From: Gnetum montanum | Lineage: Eukaryota; Streptophyta; Gnetopsida; Gnetales; Gnetaceae | DNA: 64,000 nucleotides | Assembly (NCBI GenBank): GCA_015680685.1 | Contig: MNCI01037756.1 | Span: 37,475-101,474 of the forward strand | Direction of reading: 5' to 3' | Shown: positions 31,637 to 43,980 of the stretch, piece after piece | Position numbering within the stretch: the first letter of the stretch is position 1 | How the letters are laid out: each line of letters starts with the position of its first letter | Program-made: the position numbers and the translations under genes | The notes under the pieces: model-generated | The model's input: only the letters and a program-made list of their open reading frames with translations | Told to the model about the DNA's origin: nothing | The model's database searches: none

Positions 31637-34600
31637 ATGAAAATTTTTAGCTAGAACTATAGGGGATAGGGTACACCCTATAAAAGAAATACCCTGAGAT
31701 GGATTTTTTATGATGAGGAGTGTGATATCGTATGCTTACAGGAGACCAAACATTAGGAGATAAAATCTAGCCTTCTTATTTGGGATGGCTAGAAAGTACA
31801 CCTGCACCCCTATGTGGGTTAGGTGGAGGCTTGGCTATCCTCGCCTGATATGACATGATGTTGGTGGACTCTTCATAAGGGGCCCTGACAATAAATATCC
31901 CCTCTCAGGGAATATGGTTAACCAACTTCTATGGGCCTTAAGTATGGGAGTAGAGAATTTAAGAACTAGAATGGATGGTAACGTTGGTGTAGGACCACTT
32001 CACGTGGCTGGTCATGGGGAATTTCAACCAAAGGCTACACCCATGGAAAAAATCAGGTAATGGTGCCCCCCCTAGGCACCAGGAGTTTCAAGATTTCTTG
32101 GCAGAGCACTCTTTGGTGGATATGCCCATTGAGAATTACCAATTCACATGGAGCAATAGGCAAAAAGGGCCTAATCATGTCCTTTCCAGCATTGACCAAG
32201 TTTGTATCAGTTCCAACCTTGTCCTCTGGTTGGCCACACAAGTTATGGGACAAGAATGGATGGCTTCAAACCATCACTTCCATATTTGTTTGCTTGGGAC
32301 CAAAAAAGGTCGAACAAATTAGCCATTTTGTTTTAAGGCAACCTAGTTGCACAAACCTTGGTTAAGGCCATTAGTTGAGGACATCTAGGAAAACTACAAA
32401 AAAGGCCAAGGAGACCCCAAGAACTTCCTCAAAGAAGGAATGCTAGGTTTGAAATGGGCTATCCAAGGCTTACCTGTGTAGGACAAGTTCTCTTTCTGGA
32501 CAAGCTGCATGGTGCTTCGAGATAGGTTAATTTAGATTTAATCCTAGAAGGAGGCTGGGGAGGATCTACATGAAGAAGAACAGAATATCTTGATGCAACT
32601 ACAAGCTCTTATCCTGGAGGAGGAGACATAATGGAAGCAATGATCATAGATTAGATGGCTCTGGGAGGGGGATAGGCAGATGAATTTCTTCTTCACTGTC
32701 ACCAAGACACGTGGATGGAGCCAATCACATAGACTAGACATCATTGGGGGAGGGATAATGGATGAGCCAAAGGACATAGCTAGAGAGTTAATGCACTATT
32801 GGAAGATGATCTAGGCAAAGCAACTTACAAAGCCCATTTCAGTTCGAATTGTGCAGGGGCTGAATAAGGAGGATAATGTTAGACTACTAGCTCTATTTTC
32901 TTGGTAGGAACTAACACCAATGATCAGAGATATGCTAGGGGGGAAGGCACTAGGACTGGATGGTTGGAGCCTTGAATTTTTCAAGACCTTCCTGGATATT
33001 GTGGGATCCAACATTTTTGACACCTTCAATCTAATGTTGGCCAAGAAGAAGGTTTGACAGGAGTTTAACTACTCTCGAATGGTGTGCATCCCTAAGTGAG
33101 TAGAGGTGCATCTCCCATAACACTTTTGACCTATCAGGATCTGTAACATCCTGATTCAGATATTCTCCAAGATGATCATGCGAAGGCTAGCTCTACTAAC
33201 ACCCAAACTGGTGGGGATCAACCAAACAAGGTTAATCTAAGGTCAGACCCTACAGGATCAAGTGCTTCTCATGTAAGAAGTTTTGCACTCCCTTTTAATC
33301 TCAAAATTCCACTAGCTTTGTCTAAAGTTGGACATAAATGAAGCATATGATACTCTCAATTGGGAGGCCCTAGCTACCATCATGTAGAAAAAAGGTTTTA
33401 ACCTAGGCTTTTTCCAGCTCTGCATCCACTGTAATCATCCATGGGCTTCTCTTTCGACATGGGGGAGGGGGGGGGGGGGGGNCAATGAGGGGGCATCTAT
33501 GTGGCCTCTGCTCACTGGGGAGGGGGCTACGGTAGGGGCATCCATTCTCGTTGTTACTTTTCATTATTGTTATGGATCTCCTGCAGTCTTACTACAAGGC
33601 AGCGAGTGTCAAAGGTCTAGAAATAGCAGGGGTAAAATGTTTGGCTTACCACTACACAGATGACACAATGCTGATTAGTCGCGTTGGGGTCCCACAAGCA
33701 CATAGCATCAATGTGGCTCTCTTGTAGATGGCAGACGAGCTTGGGCTAGTAATTAACCAGACTAAGTCAACAGTCCATTTTTTAAATTTTGATGCACAGG
33801 TGAAGGGCAGAGTGATGCAAACCTTGAAAATTTCATCTGGAACAATCAAGGATACTTACTTGGGCATCCCACTTTTCTAGTGGGGATGGTGTGTTTCTTG
33901 GGATGTGCTTTTAGAAAAAGTTGAAAAATAGGTCAGAAACTAGGCCCAATCATTTCTTGACCATGAAGGGGAGGTTGGTAGTTGCCTTAAGGGGTTCTCA
34001 CAACGACTCATTTTTTGGTCACTGTCACCACCCCACCATGTGCCATTATTGAACGCATTGACATGCACATTTGCTGCTTCATCTGGTTAGGGGATAGAGG
34101 GAGGTGCAAATTACATCTCACAAAATGGGATCAAATCATGCACCCTAAATCCGTGGAGGTGTTGGGAATCTGAAAGTTTCAAGATGAGCTAATGTTGGGT
34201 CAGCAACACCTACTACTCGATTTAATGCATCAGTACAAGGAACCGATCCAATGGGTCAAAATAATGAATGCCAAATATGTGCGGTGGCAGGTGAGAATGC
34301 AAGATTCAAGGCCCTGGTAGACACTTTTCATCCACGCATAAAAAATGTAGGTCTAGGGGTGGTCAAATTTCAAGCCACACCACCTGTTGACTGCAATGTA
34401 CTTGCCAATACCAAGGTGGCATTAGATTTGGTAGGGATAGTTACTTGAGAAAATTAAAGTCTTCCTATGGCTGTTGATGAATGATGCGCTACCTATACAG
34501 ACTCTTTTAAATAGATAGGGCCTCGTTCTCGATGACACATGCCCACTGTGTGGCACTGTGCCCAAGACCATCCAACATTTCATCTTTCAATGTGCCTACA

Positions 34601-35280
34601 TGTGCTCCACATGGTGAGAGACGGGTTGGGCTCCCCTGATTAAGTTAACGGGAAATTCCTAAGCCACACTACTTTTATGGATAGCATGAAAAATTTAAAA
34701 TCACAAGGTCTTCTAGTTGCATCGTCTGCCCCCCCTCCCCCACTCTACAAGTGGTTTCATAGGCCACAACTGCATGGAGAGAAATTGACATGATGATGGG
34801 GGTCATGCTGACTTATGAACCTGATGGCGCAATGTTTCTGGGAAGACGAGTAGCTATGGGGATTGGTGGAACGATGCAGCTAGAGTGATGTCTTGCCATG
34901 GCTAGTGGGTGAGTTGGCCCTCCCAGATGACACCTTCTTCTCTAACTAGCATGAGGACCATACATATTTTAGGTGCACTAAGGTCATTATCACAAAGTTC
35001 TTAATTGCCAGGTGTCTAGGGGCTGAGGCTGAAGGTGAAATCATTCTACCACCATGTATGGGTTGTAAGAACTTGAACTATTTTTTGATGGGTTGGTGCC
35101 ACACACACAGGGTTGACAAGTTCAGAGATTTGCCTTGCCACTGACCTCGGCCCGAGCCACAAATCTTGTGGACTACTTTTTTGTGCAGTTAGGAAATGAG
35201 TCAAAGCTCCAAGGCATTCATTTTTCCTTCCTTGAATGCCTTAAACTTGGAATTAGCGTTAACCTACCCTAATTTTTTCT
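31637..35280 (+). pseudogene. L1-type LINE ORF2 pseudogene (endonuclease and reverse transcriptase)
   Basis: The ATG at 31637 starts MKIFS then NYRG, the usual MKILSWNCRG opening of the plant LINE endonuclease, followed by CDIVCLQETKH. About 32010-32320 reads MGNFNQRLHPWKKSGNG and FLAEHSLVDMPIENYQFTWS (DFN and TW motifs). RT: KALGLDGWSLEFFK (32950), LKLDINEAYDTLNWEAL (33330), a degraded active-site segment near 33650 and KGRVMQTLK. A zinc-binding zf-RVT region reads DDTCPLCGTVPKTIQHFIFQC near 34530-34600. Poly-G tracts with N at 33482 and 35333 are probable assembly trouble. Confidence 0.8.
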
Positions 35281-36540
35281 GGTGGCACTACAACAGCAGA
35301 AGCATGGAAAGGGGTGGTGGGGGGGGGGGGGGNGGGGGGAATAGCCTCAAGTGAATCAAGGATCTTCACCCCCTAGGGGGTTCCCTTCCTAGCCTCTCCT
35401 TTTTAGCCTACTCGAGGGTTTCGAGGACTGAACCCGCAGTGACTTATACTAGGAGGTCAAGTTGTCATGGTGGATCAAGGGCCTTTAACCCCATGGCAGT
35501 GTCAAAGGTATCCCCACTTGGAACTTCAGGGCACAAAGAAAGAAGTGATGAGGAGATGCATCAAGAAACTATGGAGGTAATGGTTGTAGCACAAGATGTG
35601 AAGCTTTGCGAATGGGAAGCCAAATGGGATGAAGCCCTCGCACACACATGGATTGAACTGGCAACTTGTTTCCACAAACGAGAACAAGAGTTAATCCAGT
35701 AGCAAGCCTTGTTGGTGGAGGCAGCCTGGGCTAGATTGGTGGATGAGATTTTGGCCCAAGTGTGGGAAAACTTTCTCTAAGAGGAAATTGCCTGAAGATA
35801 GCATGAGGCAGCTGAGCAAGCTCAGCAAGAGCAAGAGCAGGAGGAGGAGGCACAGAGACAACGCAAATTAGATCGGGCACATGAGCAAAGCGTGCACCAA
35901 TGGCTAAGGGCTAGATGATGTTTGTACATTGTCTTGGGCATCAACTATGATTTCTCATGGAGGGAACTATGACATCACATCTGATGAACTTCTACGTGCT
36001 TACTCCCAGATGGGGGACATTGGTTGAGGAGCGAAGTTGATGTGAATCAGCCATGCAAGAAATTTAATAGGCCACCAATTTCATGGACTCTAAGATTCAT
36101 TGCAACACGCTAGATATTCTCCATGCCCTTGAACGTCCACACTGCATCTATCATAGGCTGCCGATGCATCCATAGTGGGAGAACTTTTTCTTTTGTCCCC
36201 TTTGGTAGTCATGGGTCCCATGTTTCTATGTGAGCGAATGTGGTTTACTGAGACGTGGCGTGGTATCATTTGGGTTAAAAAATTTTTGTTAAGATCTTGT
36301 GTAGGTGATTAGAGAGAAGGAATAAAGAAGAGAAGAAGAAAAGAGAAAAGTAAAGAAAAAAGGCTCAAAATGACATTAACTTAGTGAAAGCGTAACACAA
36401 AATGTTTTTGAGGAGTCTCACCCCTCTTTAGTATGTTTTTTTCTTTACAAAGTTAAAAATCAAAAGAGCCTAAGTGTCCAAGTGCTAATATAAGATGTCC
36501 CATCTTAAAAAATTTATAATTTTTGGGACTCTAAAAAATT
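35281..36540 (+). other. Charged-repeat ORF fragment and low-coding DNA
   Basis: 35439-35702 is open (MTYTRRSSCHGGSR...), then with three stops runs into AAEQAQQEQEQEEEAQRQRK to about 35918. It is Glu/Gln/Ala-rich and coil-like, perhaps a further retroelement ORF1-type segment. 35930-36540 shows nothing I can assign. No GIY-YIG motif for the neighbouring Penelope-like element was seen here. Confidence 0.35.
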
Positions 36541-38580
36541 TAAGTGGGCCCCACTCATTCAAGCCAAAGTGGGGGTGGGACTGAGCACTTGAATTTGTGT
36601 CTGACAAGAAATGAATGTAGCTTTCTAGGGTTACACCAGCAAGTGATCACATTTGGAATGACATTCTGGAGTGTCAGATCTTTTTGGCTAAGTTGATCAA
36701 GTATAGGATTTAGGAGAGCCCTCACATTCAAAGATTTAGTGGAAGTACTGAAATCCAATTTGAAGATGAGAGGGGTTCATTTTCTAAATTGAACATCATT
36801 GCTTTGATGAAGTCTAGCTAGAAGTGATTAACAAGAAGCAACAAGAATAGTGTTAAAGCATTTGACCAGCAATTGAGATGGATACCCACATGCTCGGAGT
36901 TGTCAAAAGAGTTACCGTCGAATTTTTTGAAGATCACCTAGGCAAGATTCCCTAATGAGATATCTTTTCAATTATGTAATGATGAATGATTTCTTCTAAT
37001 GGAATGGGTGCCATGAGGAGAAAGGGATGTATTGATATGCATTCAAGGATTTTTGGTAACACTTGTTTGAAAGGATACCAATGTTGACAAATTGAGGACC
37101 CTTGAAGAAAGTGACATCTAGGATATCAACTGCAATATCTGAAATGGTAGGGGTAATGTTAATGGATGGATAAACATTACCATAATAGGAAAGAAAGAGA
37201 GAAAGGGAATCTTCGGAGCCATTCCAGATGCCAAAAGCATCAGCTATGAATCTTGTGAAATACAAAAGATTATGAGAATCAAGAGTGCTGAAGACTTGCT
37301 TCTCAAGATGGCATAGAAAGAGGCATGCATAGACAACTACAAAGTTGCTACCCATTGTCATGCCTCTTATCTATTTATACTACACTCTATTGAATTCAAG
37401 GTAGTGCTCATGAAGCACTAATGATGCAAGCTCTAGAATGGCATTTCTATAGAGGTTCTGCAAGGAAAAAGGGTTTGTAGAAAAATATGCTCTAATCATA
37501 TCTTTGAGAGCATCCAGGCCTTGATTAGTGGGGATGCTTAGGTAAAGAGATTCAATGTCAAATGTAAACAAAAGAATGTTGACGGGAAGGACCCTTGCAT
37601 GAAGATCATAGATTAGGGTGGATGAGGCTTGAAGGTGATATAGTTGGGAACGTAAAATTGAGAATAGTAGGTAATGGAGGAGGTGAGAAGCAGGTTCAAG
37701 AACATAACCTATGTCGGAACAAATCGGACAACCAAGCAAAATAGGTTTATGAATTCTAGGGATCAAACAGAAGTTGCAGCGTGGGAGCCTTGCACTAAAG
37801 TAGAGAATCCTTAAAATCTTCAAACACCTATGGGAAACAGTTGATGATGCCCAAGAGTTGACGACGAAGATCATCCCATGGGATGGAATTCACTTGCAAA
37901 TACACCACTGAATTGGAGAGTTGTATGGTTGCTTCTTTGCAGTACCAGGAGGAATCCAGAACATAGACACCAAGATTTTTATCCACCGAGCACACCACAA
38001 TGTTCGTGGATTTTTGGAGTTTATGAAGTTCTCCAAGAAGACAACGAGGTAGTGGAGGTCAATGGTGAAAATCAAGGGAGGAGAGTGTAGTTTCAAGGGA
38101 CTCGAGGCAATTGCAAATGTAATTTTCAAGTTTCAGGTTGAGACTGCTAATTGGTGGATTCCATTTATTAGAGTATCGGAGTTTCATTCTAGGAAATTCA
38201 ATTGCCAAAATAAATGGTGAAGATGAAAAAATATCTTTAGGTTTATGTCTAAAGAAATTCCAAAGCCTGAGAAGCCTTGCAAAAGCAGTGAATTCCTTAA
38301 GGATGGAGCCACGGTCCATGTGGAGTGGCCTTGGGATGAACTTAAGTCCATAACCCAAAATTTAAATTTTTCTTGCTGTAAGGATGTGCAAGGAGAAGTT
38401 GTGGATCACGAAGTTAGAGATGTGATTTTCTACTTCACGAACTATTCTGCATGCAAAAAGCAAATGAGCATATGCAGTCTGGTTGATGGCAGGCAACCAA
38501 AAATTTAAACATGTACGAGATGGGTTATGATTGAGCAGTGCACCCTTAGGTGGAAGAGGTGTGGTTTTTGGTGGGTGTGA
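36540..38580 (-). mobile_element. Penelope-like element, RT pseudogene (Dryad-type)
   Basis: Minus strand, N to C: GLKFIPRP, TAFARLLRLWNFFRHKPKD and NKWNPPIS; VDKNLGVYVLDSSWYCKEAT (the PLE-specific DKNLG...W motif); CLIPRIHKPILLGCPICSDI; VLEPASHLLHYLL; LLFTFDIESLYLSIPTNQGL (RT motif A); HEHYLEFN; MGSNFVVVYACLFLCHLEKQ (motif B); FTRFIADAFGIWNGS (motif C, one catalytic Asp now Ala); ILDVTFFKG; NAYQYIPFSSWHPFH. This order is diagnostic of Penelope-like RTs, not of LTR or LINE RTs. Frameshifts and stops are present. No GIY-YIG endonuclease was found after the RT. PLEs are rare in plants but known in conifers (Dryad). Confidence 0.85.
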
Positions 38581-38629
38581 ACCAAATTTTTGTGGCGTGG
38601 TGTCATTTGTGCATTTGGTTACCCTTAGA

Positions 38630-38985
38630 TGTTACGTTAAACAATGCAATAGAAAAACAAGGGAAAACATTCATATTGTCTGTTGATGTTGATAAGGCAT
38701 TTGATTCAATTATGAGAGAGAAATTATAGAGAATGCTTATCAAACTTAAGGTTAATCCTAGTTTACTCAATATCATTTCAAAATTATAAAGATAATTTTC
38801 AAATTAACAAATGACAAAACTACATAATCTTATCAATTTTACAACAACATAGGAGTAAAGTAATGTTGTTCCTTTCACCAACATTGTTCAGCCTTTTTAT
38901 TGAAGAACTAGAAGAGTGGATTAAAAAAATGCATATAATAATTTGTGGAAATAATAAGAGAAGTTAGAAATTCTAGTCATACTTT
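38630..38985 (+). pseudogene. Non-LTR reverse transcriptase fragment
   Basis: Reads NNAIEKQGKTFILSVDVDKA followed by FDSIMREKL, then LIKLKVNPSLLNIISKL; after a frame change LSPTLFSLFIEELEEWIKK. These are RT motifs 3 to 4 of a LINE-type polymerase. It is a different lineage from the LINE at 31-35 kb. The fragment abuts the end of the Penelope-like element. Confidence 0.65.
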
Positions 38986-39639
38986 TAATATTTTGGAAGA
39001 ATCATGAATCAATTTTTCATTTTAGATATTTCAGAGTGGATCATCTAGAATTGCAACCCAAAGTCAGTTAGAATTGTGATATCGAAATAATATAAAAAAT
39101 ATCAAATTTGTAATAATATTGAAAAAATATATGTAAGCTTATCAAAAAAATGTTACAAACAAGTTGAAATTGCCCAAGATTTCCTAGAATCATGATCTAG
39201 AATTACTTGGAATCACTTGGAGTACAAATTGCCAACCTAGGATCAATCTACATCAGGATGAGTTGGATTAAGATTTTGAATCACAACAATCAAGATTTTG
39301 ATATGCATTTTATTAATATGTTGCTAGCTAAATAATAAAAAACTTGAAATAGTGGATACACATAGATAATTGGGACTAAGACACTATCAAAATTATAAGC
39401 ATTGTATGAGTTGCAAATGGTTGGAAGGCTTCAAATACAATAAAGAATAGATATATCAATCACAATATTTGGACTTGGGAAATTCCAAAATAACAAAATC
39501 ACATGGTACACAAATAAGGAACTACAGAATGAAGCTTTTAAAATGTCAAACCTATATGGCATAAAAACAAGGCATTAGATCAAAATAGGTTTTAATGTAA
39601 GGATGTCTTTAAATAAATAAATTTCATTAGAAGGCTTAA
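38986..39639. other. AT-rich spacer, no gene seen
   Basis: No coding or RNA signal recognised. Confidence 0.4.
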
Positions 39640-40470
39640 TATGACACTTGGGATCTACTAAATAAATTTCAACTTCAATTCTCTTTGTAGAATTTGGTTA
39701 GATCTCAACATAAAACATTGGGATTGAGCCTGCAATCCATGGGGTAAAAATCACATCTTGCCTAAAAGCTATACTTCATTGAACATAAGAGACCTATAAT
39801 AATATTTCAAAATTTTTCTACCCCAAGAATCCTATGCCCTACATTAACAGTACATTTTACTATCAATAAGCCAATGTGGAAATCAAGGTTAATCTTTATT
39901 AGAAATTTTTAAAAATTATTAAAATGATTACTTCCCAAAAATAAATACCATGACAAGATGAAAAGAAATTTTACCAAAAATTCTAAACCCTCCAAATTCA
40001 AATCTAAGGAACTTCTTTCCTAAACAATCATTAGTTTAACAATGACTCTAACATTCGTGTATGCCTTCATCTAAACAAATTTCATTAATCCACTAAGTAT
40101 GGCCCTTGGGTCCTACAGGATGAAATCCAAATTCATACATTTGCAGTTTTTGGTTATATCTCAACATAAAACATTGAAATTAAACCTGCAACCTATAGGA
40201 TGATGATCATATGTCTTATCGAAAGGCTACATCTCATTGGATGTATGACCCTATAATCATATTTCAATAATTTTCCACATCCAAAATCCTATTCCATAGA
40301 TTAACAAATTTTTCTGTTAATAAGCTAATGAGCAGTAAAGGACATCTCCTTACTAATAATTAAAGATCAAATTAACAACATGATCTCTTCTGAAAAAGTA
40401 AATACCATGATAGATAAGGCAAAAAATGAGTTTACCAAAAATTTTAAACCCTGAAAATTGGAAAAAATGC
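39640..40470. repeat. Two diverged copies of a roughly 455-bp direct repeat
   Basis: 'atctcaacataaaacattg' occurs at about 39703 and 40159. Both are followed in the same order by 'cctgcaa', an 'aatcctat' word, 'aataagc', 'aataccatga' and 'tttaccaaaaatt.taaaccct'. Copies are perhaps 65-70 percent alike. The second copy ends about 20 bp before the RPC3-like exon. Confidence 0.65.
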
Positions 40471-40489
40471 CGCAAAATCATTAGCTTAC

Positions 40490-40632
40490 TACTGGACCAC
40501 AAAGAACTTTCTTCAGTTTCTCCATTAAGCTACTTTCAAGCACCAGCTCTGCAATTGGACACCTTTCTATATAATGTGAATTAACTAGCTTTGTGAATAC
40601 CACTTGTAGTGAAGCTTCCTCAAATAAATCAC
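40490..40632 (-). CDS. RPC3: Probable exon of RNA polymerase III subunit RPC3 (C82)
   Basis: 143 bp between an AG acceptor (attattgaag) and a strong GTAAGC donor, open as 47 codons after a two-base phase: DLFEEASLQVVFTKLVNSHY, then IERCPIAELVLESS and KLKKVLCGPV. 'F..L...HYIERCP' is the conserved end of the N-terminal winged-helix region of RPC3/C82, before the variable linker. The next conserved segment of the family (LWR-N-F) is matched by the exon at 13677-13784, same strand and correct order. The exon leaves in phase 0 and the other enters in phase 0. Upstream exons for the N-terminus were not found within the window. Clean codons contrast with the decayed elements around it. Confidence 0.65.
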
Positions 40633-41849
40633 CTTCAATAATTTAAAATCATGTTAAGCAGTAGTACTAATATTCAAAAAAAATCATAATAAAAACATTC
40701 ATTAAAAATAATATTAATATAAAGCTAAGATGAACCTAGGCACACACTAATGTACGTAACTAAAGGAAATTCCTAATTCATTGGTATAATGCCATTTATT
40801 TGTATTGATATTATCATACAACACAAAAGATGAACATGAATAGCTTACACTTGTTTGACTACAAATCAAAAATGAAAGAAATCCCATCCATTCTCTAGAA
40901 TTATGAGGCTAATTACCCATAATTTCAACTTCAAAAAAATTACAATAACTTGCATGCATCTCAGTTAATTAATATTAGTTTGCTGGTCAAAAAAGCTATC
41001 ATCAAGACTAGGATAATGTTCTTTTCTTAATTTTTAAGCTTCCACAAGTTTCACACTGTTTTCTAAGCTTCAACAACAGAGTTGCCTATGAATGAGCTTT
41101 CTAAAGAAAAAGGGGATAGAAGAAAAATTTGAATACCACTTGACATGAAAGAGAAGATGCTCAAATAAAGTTTTGAAAGTGAATACTTCTTCACTTTGTA
41201 TCAATATCTCCTCTACAATCTCCTACTCTCAACATGCAAAAAACTCAAAAAACCTTGAAATCACCTACTCTATTTATAAAGAGAAAAAAATAAAGAATCA
41301 ATGTACAAATTCTTACATAAATCTTCTCCATTTAGTAAGAGCCAAAATGTGAAAAAATAATGTACAAACTTGAAGCTAGCAATAAATGCTTGTACAAATC
41401 TTCTCCCTTTGGTAAGAGTGAAAGAGAATGTCCATGATTATACTATTTATTAAACAAATACTATACATGCTTACTTAGAGAAATACCTTGTAGAAATTAC
41501 ATATATTTTACCATATAAATTATAAATACCTAAAAGGAAGATGAATTAAACATAATAATAATAACACTATTATATTTTTTTTACTTCTATCTACTTTATA
41601 AAAATTCTATGTTGTAAAGATTCTTTGTACGAAATTGGTTAAAAATACCGTAAAAAAAGAAAGAAAATTAGTTTAAAAATGGAAAATGTTACAATCAAAA
41701 TAAAAAATGTCATAGATGAATCCAATGGATGAAGGCTGTACACATAGACATAATAAATTTCTTTTTGAGAGAGAGAATGTTTGGGATTAAATTAAATTAC
41801 TAGAAAAGAAAAACTAAAAGTACAAATAGACATCCCTAACCCTAAGCTG
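40633..41849. other. Host-like AT-rich DNA
   Basis: Probably upstream intron of the RPC3-like gene. A short imperfect duplication lies at 41300-41420 ('aaatcttctcc.tt.gtaagag' twice). No further RPC3 exon recognised. Confidence 0.35.
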
Positions 41850-43980
41850 GCTTCCCTTGGCCAGAACCAACACAGACCCTAATGGAAATTCACCAAAAAT
41901 AGGGGGAGAGCCGCCCCTAGCGAAACCCAACATAAACCTAAAATGAAAATTTACCAAAAATAGGGGGGAGTGGGTAAACATTGAGCTGCAACCCCCACAC
42001 CTAGACACATTTGACGCATACAATGGAACAAGGCCAGACCAGCCAACAAGAAGCAATGAGAGTAGCACACCTACCTATAGGAGGAAAACACGAATTGGGC
42101 CCATGAAACCCTAGAGACACTATGGGTGCCCAAGCAACCCATGACATGCACAATGCAATCATTCGAGAGTGAAGGATATCCAATGTATTACAATGTAGCT
42201 TGAGTCCATGAAACTAGCTGCCTACTAGATCACCTACATGGCAGCCTCACAACAACTTTGCTCTGCAGCCAAACCCCCAGCATTCAGGTGGAAATGCATG
42301 GATGTACAAAAAATGTGTCACTTGAGAGCCCCCCACAAGTAGTCAAAATTTATGACTAACCTAAAATATGGACATCTCTCATCCCAAAGCCACTATTGCA
42401 TGCTCTACGTGTGCACCCGATCCAGCTACCTCTGTCTTTGCCTTTCTTCTTCTTACTCCTAAGTCTACTATGCACACTTCATCCTCTTACATTCTCTGCG
42501 AGTGGCCTCCTCCTACAACAACTCCTTACAAACTTGGACATGGAGCTCATCCCCCATTCGAGCCTGAGCCCCCTCTACCATCAAGTTTTGCTATCGAAGC
42601 AACTCCTGCTCTCGCTCCTAGAAGCGGGGTTCTAGGTTGGCTTGTGCTAGCCCCCCAAGCCCATCTCTCTTCGGCTCGAGCCACAACCACTACTTCCTCT
42701 ACCACAGTTGAGCTCCTCTTCTAGTATCACATCACACCCAAACTCCTCCAATGAAAATGTATCCGCCATAGCCATAAGGCTCGAAACAGCTAACCCCCAA
42801 AGGCCAGCATGCTTCCATGTGTACACCACTACAAGCATTAAATTGGCCCTCAATTGGGAGGACCCAAAGGAGCCAGATAGACTTTCCCTTGACCAAGAAG
42901 ACCCAAAAGGCCCAAATAGTCCCACCACCAGTTGCACCCCTACTACCCCCACCAAAGGACTAGAATAAGCATAGAATGGAAGCCCCTCTTTGTTATCACA
43001 AGATTGCCAAAAAAAGTGGGATAGGTTAACCCTGGTTTCCAATTTCAAACATTTCAAGAATGCAAAGTGCATAGCCTAAAGCTTGGATCCTTTGCCAAAC
43101 TAGACAAAGAACCACTCAACTAGCTTAGTAACTTGACCCCAAACCAGTGACAAAGTGGACTTAGGCACCTGCCGACTCTATGTGTGTGGCATCAGCCTAG
43201 TAAAAAACATGTCAGCATCTTGCAACCCTCGGGTAGTGGGCAAAATAATTTTTCCCTCTGCCTAGGCCCCCAAATACTTGGTGATCACCATCCCTATCAG
43301 GGTAATTTCAATGCCCCAAAAATTCATCTGATCATCTTGCCAGTTGGTGAAAAAGGGATTGTTAGGGAGGGTCAGGTCATGCACCAATTGTAGGAGGAGT
43401 AGATCCCACCCACAGTGTTCCACCATTTCCTAGAGCTCAACTTTAGCCCAAAATGCCATGCAATTAGGCTTGTAATTTAACATTATCCCCATTGCTGTCA
43501 CGATTTCTACCCATGTTATTTCAACTTGTGAAACCACCTGCATAGAAGGAAGGGGGGGGGAGGGGAGCAACGTTGGTGAAAGCCTTTATGATTCTAGGCT
43601 TTCCAAGCCTTCCATAAAAGTAATTTGGCCTTGGAGTTTCTTGAGAGTGGTAGAGAGGGAAGCCATTCTGTCATGTGCCATGTGGCATGCATGTTAGGGA
43701 ACTAAAAAGAGAAGTGTATGATGATTTCAGGTCCACCCTCGCAGAGAGGGTAGGTGACATCAATATCGAGGTTGCGCATTCTTAAATTTGCCTGAACAAG
43801 TAGGGCATTGCTCCTGAGGAGCCATAGGAAAACTTTAATTTTTTTGGGCAATCACCCTTACCAGACCTACTTCCATCCTAGCATTGGTAGGTAGACAAAA
43901 GATAAAAGCTAGTGTAGCTCAAAATCCAACGACCCCCATAGTTGCATGCGCTATGCATGAGCATAACATGGAGATGGCCT
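41850..43980 (-). pseudogene. Second LINE, 3' part, with zf-RVT domain
   Basis: Minus strand reads ALLVQANLRMRNLDIDVTYP and LCEGGPEIIIHFSF, the zinc-binding zf-RVT region near the end of plant LINE ORF2 (about 43680-43800), then LLLWKAWKA. Downstream words (ATHIESAGA, VVLCLVWQR, ILEMFEIG) align with the post-RT tail of the LINE at 34.6-35.3 kb, and both carry a C-rich run at the same place (plus-strand G run at 43551). The RT itself is missing, so this is 5' truncated. Near its 3' end, 41868-41985 holds two copies of a 65-bp unit ('aat.caccaaaaatagggg'). Confidence 0.6.

Larger units (their letters stand above)
13785..40489 (-). other. Proposed giant intron of RPC3
   Basis: If the two RPC3-like exons belong to one gene, the DNA between them is intron of about 26.7 kb, unless small linker exons lie inside. 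It holds two LTR elements, a LINE, a Penelope-like element and a non-LTR RT scrap. Introns of tens of kilobases packed with old retroelements are well known in conifers. Confidence 0.5.

Noticed and set aside
32014-32365. Two overlapping plus-strand frames and one minus-strand frame
   Set aside because: Only the reading MGNFNQRLHPW... belongs to the LINE endonuclease; the others are shadows.
39700-40240. Words 'gggattgagcctgcaatcc' and 'gaaattaaacctgcaacc' as tRNA B boxes
   Set aside because: No A box at the right distance; they are part of the 455-bp duplicated unit.
42368-43072. Frames of 118, 141 and 86 codons on both strands
   Set aside because: They overlap each other inside a decayed LINE tail and match no family; the LINE relation explains the DNA.
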